Assembly (NCBI GenBank): GCA_030597645.1
Contig: JAUVRN010000001.1
Span: 1-30,047, forward strand
Direction: 5' to 3'
DNA from: Candidatus Zixiibacteriota bacterium
GTDB lineage: Bacteria > Zixibacteria > MSB-5A5 > JAUVRN01
Length of the DNA stretch: 30,047 bases
This document shows positions 24,801 to 30,047 of the stretch, in pieces (position 1 is the first letter of the stretch; each line of letters begins with the position of its first letter). Position numbers and translations under genes: made by a program. Below the pieces are notes generated by a model. It saw only the letters and a program-made list of their open reading frames with translations, searched no databases and had not been told where the DNA came from.

Positions 24801-25053
24801 CATCATCGATCAGCTTACCGACGGCAGCGTGACGCTGGTCATCAACGTGCCGGAAGGTTCACGTCCGTATCACGACTCCAAGGCGATTCGCCGTACCGCG
24901 CTGGAGCGAAGTATCCCCTGCATCACCACCATCGCCGGCGCGCACGCCGCCATCGCCGGCATCGTCGCGCGCCAGCGAAAAGATCTTGGGGTGAAACCGT
25001 TGCAGGAGTACCTGGGAATTACGGAAACGACAGCGGAACCGGTCGTGACGTGA
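21799..25053 (+). CDS. carB: Carbamoyl-phosphate synthase large subunit
   Basis: CarB makes carbamoyl phosphate from bicarbonate, two ATP and channelled ammonia. The 1084-residue chain starts with IMIVGSGPIVIGQACEFDYS. The first ATP-grasp half (about 1-400) carries LGGQGGGIAFN. The oligomerisation region (about 400-550) is followed by a second ATP-grasp half beginning SSGPNRIGQGVEFDYCC. A C-terminal MGS-like regulatory domain (about 945-1084) contains ATPGTARVIERFG and INVPEGSRPYHDS. The start is ATG 21799, overlapping the carA stop by 8 nt. Longer in-frame readings into carA do not match the family. It is the last gene of the plus-strand string; the convergent lipoprotein gene ends 9 nt away. 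Confidence 0.97.
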   Translation: MPRLEGLKSIMIVGSGPIVIGQACEFDYSGTQACRALRREGLRIILQNSNPATIMTDPEVADATYIEPLIPEAARAIISRERPDALLPTLGGQTALNLARALHEDGTLERFGVRLLGASAHTIELAEDRLKFKEAGKAAGLDVPESELVTSVAQAETVAQQIGFPMVLRPSFTLGGQGGGIAFNIEELRQIVASGLLASPVKSVLLEESVLGWKEYELEVMCDGAGNGVVVCTIENFDPMGVHTGDSITVAPAQTLTDREYQKLRDWALTVLRVLGVATGGANVQFAVQPETGRTIVIEANPRVSRSSALASEATGFPIAKIAAMVAIGYRLDELPHEITGKTPACFEPALDYVVVKMPRFAFDKFPGTSSALGTQMKSVGEVMSIGRTFNEALGKALRSLEQADSGILHYARLGWKEDRWRPQLLKPNADRLRAVVAALADGCDPAELATITGIDRWFLDQLAEAVSLAARITTDSAGLFEQAPSEKIPWSLLKSHGFGDAELACAWGADEVEVRKARERAGVVPVYKTVDTCAGEFAATTPYFYSCYESHTEGGRLGRRTVIILSSGPNRIGQGVEFDYCCVRAVYAFRAAGYDTILINSNPETVSTDYDTSDRLYFDPLTAEDVLAVCDREKPYGVVVQLGGQTPLRLARPLRREGIRLLGTQVEAIDRAEDRARFGMLLNRLQIPQVPAGVVQGRLQAARLIRKLGLPVLVRPSYVLGGEAMRVIYEEEAALAYVDEVLKRYPDATLQIDRFLEDAVEADVDAVSDGKTAFIAGIMEHIEEAGVHSGDSVCVTPAVSLSPAVQSTMRHYTEQIALSLGVKGLLNIQFAVKGDQVYVLEANPRASRTVPFISKATGYPIIDWAVRVMLGDTLVDLVPEEAVEPKHVSVKMPVFPFDRFPGADLILGPQMRSTGEAMGIDRDFGRALAKAYYALPGGLPTGGTAFISVADRHKREGTALARSLADLGFHLIATPGTARVIERFGIPCRHVRKASEMRPNIIDQLTDGSVTLVINVPEGSRPYHDSKAIRRTALERSIPCITTIAGAHAAIAGIVARQRKDLGVKPLQEYLGITETTAEPVVT

Positions 25054-25062
25054 GATGTGCCC

Positions 25063-25446
25063 CTACGGCGCGATCCAGTCCCACAGCGCCTCGGCTCCGA
25101 TGAACCGGTCGCCGGGCACCGGAATGTTGCTCACCGTGCCGCTGGTCCCATGCGCGATGGAGGGGAAGAGTACACCGGTTACGGTCGTTAGGTTGGAGTC
25201 CTGGGGTGGTCCGAGCCAGGTCGTCACGGCGATGCGCACCTGGTAAATCGTTCTCTGCGAATTATTGGTGACCTTGACGTATTTAAACTGAATCTGTCGA
25301 CTCATATTGTCATCCGGGTTACCGGTGACGGTCACCGGCTGACCCGCGGGCGCACCTGGGGAGGAGGGAAGATCCTTGGAACAGGACACCAGCCAGAACA
25401 GGCTCAGGCCCAGTGCGGCCAGGATCAGGCATTTTCTGATCATCAT
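25063..25446 (-). CDS. Small lipoprotein of unknown function
   Basis: The protein has about 127 residues. A basic start (MMIRK) and a hydrophobic run end in lipobox LVSC followed by SKD. The Asp at +3 rather than +2 gives no clear sorting signal by E. coli rules. The mature part is polar. It contains KYVKVTNNSQRTIYQVRI, like an immunoglobulin-fold or FxLYD-type beta sandwich in which a residue pattern of conserved strands follows 'VTNNS'. That likeness is weak and gives no function. Starts at GTG 25449, ATG 25446 or ATG 25443 are equally possible. An AT-rich stretch upstream (25464-25485) holds a possible -10, TATATT. The gene lies downstream of pcrA on the same strand. Confidence 0.75.
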   Translation of the reverse strand: MMIRKCLILAALGLSLFWLVSCSKDLPSSPGAPAGQPVTVTGNPDDNMSRQIQFKYVKVTNNSQRTIYQVRIAVTTWLGPPQDSNLTTVTGVLFPSIAHGTSGTVSNIPVPGDRFIGAEALWDWIAP

Positions 25447-25503
25447 CACGACCCAGCGAGTGGTTTCAATATAACATTATTCCCGGCTGCCACGGACCAT
25501 CTG

Positions 25504-25523
25504 GGGTCCCCGGGCCAGGACCC
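25504..25523 (-). terminator. GC-rich hairpin downstream of pcrA
   Basis: GGGTCC (25504-25509) pairs with GGACCC (25518-25523) around an 8-nt loop. It lies 20 nt beyond the pcrA stop on the minus strand. No T-run follows, so termination is uncertain. Confidence 0.3.
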
Positions 25524-25543
25524 GCAGCGGCGCCGGATGGCTC

Positions 25544-27754
25544 TCACAGCACTTCCAGCTTCGCGTACCTGGCGAGCAGCTTTTTCTTGAACTGGTCCTG
25601 GAATATCACTTCCCACTGGAGGTGCTCTCCGCCACCAAGGACGCGGACGATGCGGCCGTCGCCGAACTGGGGGTGGCGCACCCGGGCACCCACTGTCAGG
25701 TCGCCGGAGCCGCTGTCGCGGGGAACCGTCACCGGTTTTTCTACAGGCCGGAACGCTGCCGGAACGTCACGCGACCGAACCATGCTGGGCCGGTGATAGA
25801 GGTGTGCCGTGCGGTACCCGCGGTCTTCCTCTTCGTACAGGCCATCGGGGATCTCGTCGAGAAATCGGGACCGCAGGCTGACCATTTCGCCAAAGCGGCG
25901 TCGTCGATGCGCCCACGTCAGGATCAGTTTTTCCCGGGCACGCGTGATGCCGACGTAGAACAGCCGGCGTTCTTCTTCCGTTCCTTCGATGGATTCCAGC
26001 GAACGCGACAGCGGGAACAGCCCTTCTTCCATGCCGGTCAGGAACACGACCGGATACTCGAGCCCCTTGGCGGCGTGGAGGGTCATCAGTGTGATGCGTT
26101 CGGGATCGTTTTCGTAGCTGTCTACATCCGTGAGCAGCGCCACTTCTTCGAGGTATTCGGCCAGCGTGGTGTCGGGATGCTCGTCGTAGTACTCGGCCAC
26201 GCCGGCGATGAACTCCTTGACGTTGTCCGTGCGGCCGCGGCCGTCGGCGGCGTCTTCGACCACCAGTTCCTCCATCATGCCCGTATCGACGGCGATTCTC
26301 TGTACCAGAGCCTGCGGCGTCATCTCGGCGGCCAGTGACTCGAACCGATCCAGAAGACTGCCAAATTCCGCCAGCCGCTTGCCACCGGCGCCTTTGATGC
26401 CTTCGGGTGCGATGGCGAGTGCCTTTCGCACGGTCGTTTGCCTGGAGGTGGCCAGTTGAATCAGGCGGTCCTGCGACGTCTTGCCGATGCCCCGCCTGGG
26501 TACGTTGATGATGCGCTGCAAGGAAAAATCGTCGGCCGGGTTGACCAGCACGCGCAGGTACGCCACCAGGTCCTTGATCTCACGGCGCTGGTAGAAGCGC
26601 ACGCCGCCTACGACCGTGTACGGGATGCGCTGGCTGCGCAGCGTCTCTTCGAACACGCGTGACTGGGCGTTGGTGCGGTAGAGGGCAGCGAACTCGCCCC
26701 AGCTGCGCCCTTCACCGGCCACCATTTGCTGCATCTGCCCGGTGGCCCACAGGGCCTCGGCGCGATCGTCATCGTGCACGACCAGACGTACCGCGTCGCC
26801 ACCGGTGCGTGCCGTCCAGAGTTCCTTGGGCTTGCGAGCGGAGTTCTGCCGGACCACGGCGGAAGCCAGGTCGAGGATCGTCTGTGTGGAGCGGTAGTTC
26901 TGTTCCAGCGCCACCACGTGTGCGGTGGGAAAGTCCTTCTCAAAGTCGAGGATGTTTCGGATCTCGGCGCCCCGCCAGCCGTCGACCGATTGATCGTCGT
27001 CGCCCACCACCAGTACGTTTTGGGAATCGGGGGTGAGCAATTTGAGCAACCCGTACTGGGCGTGATTGGTGTCCTGGTACTCGTCCACCAGCAGGTGTTC
27101 GATACGCGCACGTGTGGTGGATCGAACGTCCTCGTCGCGCCGCAGGATGCGAACCGCGTTGAACAGGAGATCGTCAAAGTCCATGGCACCGCAGGCGCGC
27201 AGACGATCCTCGTAGCGGTAATACACCTTCGCTACCTGCTGACCGAAGTAATCCGTCGGCTGGTTTTCAAACTCCTCGGGTGACCACAGGCGGTTCTTGG
27301 CGCGGGAGATGTGGCTGAGAACCGCGTTGGGGTTGAACCGCTTGATGTCCATGTCCAGGTCTCGCATGATCTGCTTGATGGCGCGAATCTGGTCGTCGTC
27401 GTCGTATATCGTGTAGTCGCCGGGATAGCCCAGGCGGCCGGCCTCACGCCGCAGGAAGCGGGCACACCAGGAGTGAAACGTGACCAGCGTGGTGCCCAGG
27501 TCGCCGCCGAGGAGTTGCTCCACGCGTCCCTTCATCTCGCGGGCCGCCTTGTTGGTGAACGTGACCGCGAGGATGTTCCAGGGGCGCACGCGGCGGCCGG
27601 CGACCAGGTAGGCGATGCGGTACGTCAGTACGCGCGTCTTGCCCGAGCCGGCTCCTGCGAGAACCAGAACCGGGCCATCGCCGTGTGTCACGGCCTCCTT
27701 TTGTGCCGGATTGAGGTCGTCGAGCCACTTCTGGGCCAGTGCCTGGGTGTTCAT
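25544..27754 (-). CDS. pcrA: ATP-dependent DNA helicase, PcrA/UvrD family
   Basis: This superfamily 1A 3'-5' helicase acts in excision repair, replication restart and removal of stalled RNA polymerase. The 736-residue chain carries Walker A AGAGSGKT with K39, TFTNKAAREM, TFHSWCARFLRR, DEYQDTN (motif II), GDDDQSVDGWRGA (motif III), QNYRSTQ, TLHAAKGLEYPVVF and VGITRAREKL. A C-terminal Tudor-like domain (RVRHPQFGDGRIV, then LARYAKLEVL) binds RNA polymerase in relatives. Asp258 stands where PcrA and UvrD have Tyr (QSIYGWRG or QSIYRWRG), a residue of the single-strand DNA pocket. ATG 27754 is chosen because MNTQALAQKWLDDLNPAQ matches family N-termini. No ribosome site is clear, and a TATATT hexamer ends 9 nt upstream. 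Confidence 0.96.
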   Translation of the reverse strand: MNTQALAQKWLDDLNPAQKEAVTHGDGPVLVLAGAGSGKTRVLTYRIAYLVAGRRVRPWNILAVTFTNKAAREMKGRVEQLLGGDLGTTLVTFHSWCARFLRREAGRLGYPGDYTIYDDDDQIRAIKQIMRDLDMDIKRFNPNAVLSHISRAKNRLWSPEEFENQPTDYFGQQVAKVYYRYEDRLRACGAMDFDDLLFNAVRILRRDEDVRSTTRARIEHLLVDEYQDTNHAQYGLLKLLTPDSQNVLVVGDDDQSVDGWRGAEIRNILDFEKDFPTAHVVALEQNYRSTQTILDLASAVVRQNSARKPKELWTARTGGDAVRLVVHDDDRAEALWATGQMQQMVAGEGRSWGEFAALYRTNAQSRVFEETLRSQRIPYTVVGGVRFYQRREIKDLVAYLRVLVNPADDFSLQRIINVPRRGIGKTSQDRLIQLATSRQTTVRKALAIAPEGIKGAGGKRLAEFGSLLDRFESLAAEMTPQALVQRIAVDTGMMEELVVEDAADGRGRTDNVKEFIAGVAEYYDEHPDTTLAEYLEEVALLTDVDSYENDPERITLMTLHAAKGLEYPVVFLTGMEEGLFPLSRSLESIEGTEEERRLFYVGITRAREKLILTWAHRRRRFGEMVSLRSRFLDEIPDGLYEEEDRGYRTAHLYHRPSMVRSRDVPAAFRPVEKPVTVPRDSGSGDLTVGARVRHPQFGDGRIVRVLGGGEHLQWEVIFQDQFKKKLLARYAKLEVL

Positions 27755-27763
27755 GGAGGGCCC

Positions 27764-27769
27764 AATATA
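27764..27769 (-). promoter_or_regulatory. Possible -10 element of pcrA, close to the start codon
   Basis: TATATT on the minus strand is a 5/6 match to the -10 consensus and lies 9 nt before ATG 27754. A good -35 at 17 nt is not seen; TTGATA lies at a 21-nt spacing. If it is used, the leader would be only about two or three nucleotides. Confidence 0.35.
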
Positions 27770-27836
27770 GCGGCGCCGGGCGGCGAGTCGTATCAATATC
27801 TGGTGACTCCGTACAGCGGAAGCAAGTCTCCCGTCG

Positions 27837-27865
27837 TTGGCGCAGGGCAGGACACAGTGTATAAT
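27837..27865 (+). promoter_or_regulatory. Near-consensus promoter of dusB, probably leaderless
   Basis: TTGGCG (27837-27842) and a perfect TATAAT (27860-27865) are separated by 17 nt. Only 8 nt separate TATAAT from ATG 27874. Transcription would therefore begin at or within about three bases of the start codon, leaving no room for a ribosome site. It diverges from the pcrA start region. Confidence 0.75.
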
Positions 27866-27873
27866 AGAAGACC

Positions 27874-28866
27874 ATGTTCGATCCTCGATCGCTCCTGAAC
27901 TCCCGGGCGCTGCTGCTGGCGCCCATGGAAGACGTCTCCGACCTGCCCTTTCGCCTGATCCGCAAGCGGCTCGGGGCGGATGTCGTCTTCACCGAGTTCA
28001 TCTCATCCGAGGCGTTGATCCGTGACAAGTTGCGCGAGAAGCTCGACATCGCCGAAGAGGAGCGTCCGGTGGGGATCCAAATCTTCGGGGGGTCGGCCAC
28101 GGCCATGGCCGATGCAGCCAGGATTGCCACAGATGCAGGCGCCGACCTCGTGGACATCAACTTCGGCTGCCCCGTGCGCAAGGTGGTGAGCAGGGATGCC
28201 GGCGCGGCGGCGCTGCGCGATCTCGACCTGATGCGCGACGTTGCGGAATCGGTGGTTCGCGCGACGCATCTGCCCGTCACGGCCAAGACCCGTCTCGGGT
28301 GGGACAAGGAAGGAATTCGCATCACGGAAGTCGCCCGCCTGTTGGAGGACTGTGGCGTACAGGCACTCACCGTGCACGCGCGCACGCGCAAGGACGGATA
28401 CAAGGGCGACGCCGATTGGTCGTTTTTTCCGGCGATCAAAGAGGCCGTGAGGATGCCGGTGATCGGCAACGGCGACGTGATCACGCCGCAGCGTGCCCGG
28501 TTGGCTTTTGAAGAGTCGGGCGTGGACGGCATCATGATCGGCCGAGGCGCCATCTCCGATCCCTGGATCTTCCAGCGCACCAGGCATTATCTGCAGACCG
28601 GCGAGATGTTGCCCGAGCCGTCGCTGCACGAGCGCGTGACACTCCTGCTCGAGAACCTGCGCATGTCGATCGAATACAAGGGCGACGAGCGCCGCGCCGT
28701 CCTCGAACTGCGCAACATGTACTCCGGCTACCTGCGTAGCCACAGGGGTGTATCGAAGGTCCGCACGGACATGATGCAGATGACCTCATATGTCGACATC
28801 GAAGCTCGATTGAACAGGTTTCTGCAGGAATCGATGGCCTCGGAACCGGTGGCCATTCATGGTTAG
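27874..28866 (+). CDS. dusB: tRNA-dihydrouridine synthase, DusB family
   Basis: This FMN enzyme uses NADPH to reduce specific uridines in tRNA to dihydrouridine. The 330-residue TIM-barrel protein begins LLLAPMEDVSDLPFR, with the FMN-binding family motif. It has the catalytic Cys99 in INFGCPVRKVV, KTRLGWD, the HARTRKDGYKGDADW stretch, IGNGDV, and GRGAISDPWIFQ. The C-terminal helical domain is present (ELRNMYSGYLRSH). The start is ATG 27874, 8 nt after TATAAT. Assignment to the DusB branch rather than another bacterial Dus rests on overall resemblance. A lipoprotein gene follows after about 9 nt and is likely co-transcribed. Confidence 0.94.
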   Translation: MFDPRSLLNSRALLLAPMEDVSDLPFRLIRKRLGADVVFTEFISSEALIRDKLREKLDIAEEERPVGIQIFGGSATAMADAARIATDAGADLVDINFGCPVRKVVSRDAGAAALRDLDLMRDVAESVVRATHLPVTAKTRLGWDKEGIRITEVARLLEDCGVQALTVHARTRKDGYKGDADWSFFPAIKEAVRMPVIGNGDVITPQRARLAFEESGVDGIMIGRGAISDPWIFQRTRHYLQTGEMLPEPSLHERVTLLLENLRMSIEYKGDERRAVLELRNMYSGYLRSHRGVSKVRTDMMQMTSYVDIEARLNRFLQESMASEPVAIHG

Positions 28867-28875
28867 ACGGTGCTG

Positions 28876-29538
28876 ATGGGTTCATCCGCGCTTCGATGTG
28901 CCGTCGTGATTCTCCTGATCTGTCTGGCAGCGTGTGGAACGACCATGCAGGAAGAAGATCGTCCGAGCCGTTTCACGCTTACGCGCGGCGAAGATACCGT
29001 GGTCGTGTCTTATGCACCGGGTCCTCCAGAGGACGTGTACGACTCGCTTCTCATAGGCATCGAACTTTCACCGAACAAGGATCCTGGCACGGACAGTCTC
29101 TTTCTGGAACTGCTTTCCGCACAGGGCGGCTGGAGTCGCGCGGCTGATTCGTTCCTGGTGCGTGACACCGACGCCACGTATCGCGCCAGGGTATGGCTCG
29201 GCCCGACTTTTCCCGGCCAGTACGTATTGCGCTGGCAGACCGATCCGTTCACCGGTCACACGTACTATCTCTCCGCCTGGTATGATTCGACGGGTCGGTT
29301 GGTGCAATGGGATCACGAGCCGGACGACGTCGCCAGCGGCCGCCTGCCCCTGGTTCGAGACACGATGGAATTGACCTACCAGTTCTGGCCGGAGGTGCTC
29401 TACCGGCGCGTGCACCTGCAACGCCGCACGGACACCCAGCGCGTGTTCTGGGTCATTACCGAGTCGCTCTATCGCTCGGCCGGCGTGTCCAGTCGTGTCG
29501 TCGGCGGCACGTACAATCTTCGTTTCGATCCGGCGTGA
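28876..29538 (+). CDS. Lipoprotein of unknown function
   Basis: This 220-residue predicted lipoprotein has a hydrophobic signal run ending in lipobox LAAC with Cys20, then TTMQEED. The rest is polar and beta-rich in appearance, with many aromatic residues (for example TYYLSAWYD and YQFWPEVLYRR), and ends YNLRFDPA. I recognise no family. ATG 28876 is taken as the start; GTG 28870 in the same frame is an alternative that adds two residues. The gene lies directly behind dusB and shares its high third-position GC, so it is native-looking. Surface or periplasmic location is inferred from the lipobox and the lspA gene present. Confidence 0.8.
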   Translation: MGSSALRCAVVILLICLAACGTTMQEEDRPSRFTLTRGEDTVVVSYAPGPPEDVYDSLLIGIELSPNKDPGTDSLFLELLSAQGGWSRAADSFLVRDTDATYRARVWLGPTFPGQYVLRWQTDPFTGHTYYLSAWYDSTGRLVQWDHEPDDVASGRLPLVRDTMELTYQFWPEVLYRRVHLQRRTDTQRVFWVITESLYRSAGVSSRVVGGTYNLRFDPA

Positions 29539-29592
29539 CCCGGCGGCCCCCGGGACCGGCACGCGCCCCGTACGCGAGGCGCCACGGAGCTG

Positions 29593-29871
29593 GTGCGGGT
29601 GCGTGACACGCTGGTGGCACAGTTGATGTGGACGTACGAAGAGTTCGTCGAAAACGGGCAGCAGGGCGAACTCCTGTTCCGCGAATGGAAACATGATCTG
29701 CGGCCCCGCTTCTACTTCCAGGTGGATGGTAACGGACATCTGATGGGCGTCTGGCCGGCCAAGCCCGAGGGCAAGTACATCGCGGCGCGGGCCCCCACCG
29801 ACACGTCGAAGCCTGCGTGGGAGACGCTCAAGCGGGCGTTTGTGAAAGGGGACACAAGCCCGGTACCGTAG
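29593..29871 (+). CDS. Short hypothetical protein ending at a repeat boundary
   Basis: This is a 92-residue open frame from GTG 29593; GTG 29599 and ATG 29626 are alternatives. GGAG lies just upstream. It has no signal peptide. The sequence MWTYEEFVENGQQGELLFREW and FYFQVDGNGHLMGVWP looks protein-like and its codons are GC-rich at the third base, but I recognise no family. It continues in the same frame as the stop of the preceding lipoprotein gene, 54 nt earlier. The TAG stop is completed by the first base of the inverted repeat at 29871, so the gene may have lost its original 3' end there. Confidence 0.5.
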   Translation: MRVRDTLVAQLMWTYEEFVENGQQGELLFREWKHDLRPRFYFQVDGNGHLMGVWPAKPEGKYIAARAPTDTSKPAWETLKRAFVKGDTSPVP

Positions 29872-30029
29872 TGTCCTGAACCGAGGTTCATCACCTGTTC
29901 CGCCAGGCCCCGGTGCCGCTGGTACTGTTGACCCTCCTCGACATATCCGCGGTGTCGCTTCATCGACCCGCCGTGCCACCACCACTGTGTCATCACCGGA
30001 GTAGTGGATCAACTTCTGACTCAGGACAC
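29871..30029. mobile_element. 159-bp sequence with 9-bp terminal inverted repeats (MITE-like)
   Basis: GTGTCCTGA (29871-29879) is matched by its exact complement TCAGGACAC (30021-30029). The interior has an additional small palindrome, GAACCGAGGTTC (29878-29889). No intact gene lies inside. A minus-strand frame (29712-29996) covers much of it with the readable MKRHRGYVEEGQQYQRHRG but runs into the plus-strand gene. No target duplication is evident: TA stands on the left and CC on the right. This could be a miniature element or the end fragment of an insertion sequence continuing past the window. Confidence 0.4.
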
Positions 30030-30047
30030 CCGCGCACATCCAGAATC

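Noticed and set aside
29068..30039. Long minus-strand open frame over the right end (323 codons).
   Set aside because: It crosses a lipoprotein gene with a clear signal peptide, a second frame and the repeat element. Its composition looks like an antisense shadow.
1..30047. CRISPR array, rRNA, riboswitch, toxin-antitoxin or defence system.
   Set aside because: No regularly spaced repeats, conserved RNA cores or recognisable defence genes were seen on either strand. The genes are mostly housekeeping.

Overview
The window is a GC-rich, densely packed bacterial chromosome segment holding housekeeping genes, with one possible small mobile element at the right edge. Lipoproteins with lipoboxes, two SurA/PrsA-type periplasmic foldases and LspA fit a cell with a substantial envelope. 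The Hanks-type kinase, pyruvoyl arginine decarboxylase, deoxyhypusine-synthase-like protein, DivIVA and long GIHH-type IleS suggest a deep-branching bacterial phylum, perhaps in or near the FCB group. This is inference; no rRNA or tRNA gene is present to settle it.

Layout. Positions 1-1854 (minus): a serine/threonine kinase cut by the left edge, with its own promoter, and a secreted dienelactone-hydrolase-like enzyme. Positions 1958-4663 (plus): a compact polyamine operon of pyruvoyl-dependent arginine decarboxylase, deoxyhypusine/homospermidine-synthase-like enzyme and agmatinase, ending in a strong hairpin. Positions 4717-11287: mfd, then two parvulin-type prolyl isomerases closed by a long inverted repeat. 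Positions 11341-12901: the ribosome-associated GTPase hflX and a stand-alone receiver protein. Positions 12951-25053: one long co-directional string, yggS-yggT-divIVA-punA-ileS-dksA-like-lspA-rluD-carA-carB, with several start/stop overlaps. Apart from punA and some missing members, it follows the Bacillus order ylmE-ylmG-divIVA-ileS-ylyA-lspA-ylyB-pyrAA-pyrAB. Positions 25063-27754 (minus): a small lipoprotein and a PcrA/UvrD helicase. Positions 27837-29871 (plus): dusB with a near-consensus promoter, a lipoprotein of unknown function and a short unknown ORF. Positions 29871-30029: a 159-bp sequence bounded by 9-bp inverted repeats.

The polyamine genes could take arginine through agmatine to putrescine and then to a larger polyamine. 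The yggS-to-carB string combines division/polar-growth proteins, isoleucine charging, lipoprotein maturation, rRNA modification and the committed carbamoyl-phosphate step. Mfd and PcrA are both transcription-linked DNA repair motors. The points most worth checking are the polyamine operon, the Firmicute-like gene string, altered residues in IleS, PNP, PcrA and DivIVA, apparently leaderless promoters, and two genes (mfd and the second SurA) whose proteins seem to begin upstream of any ATG, GTG or TTG codon. No intergenic stretch exceeds about 250 bases.
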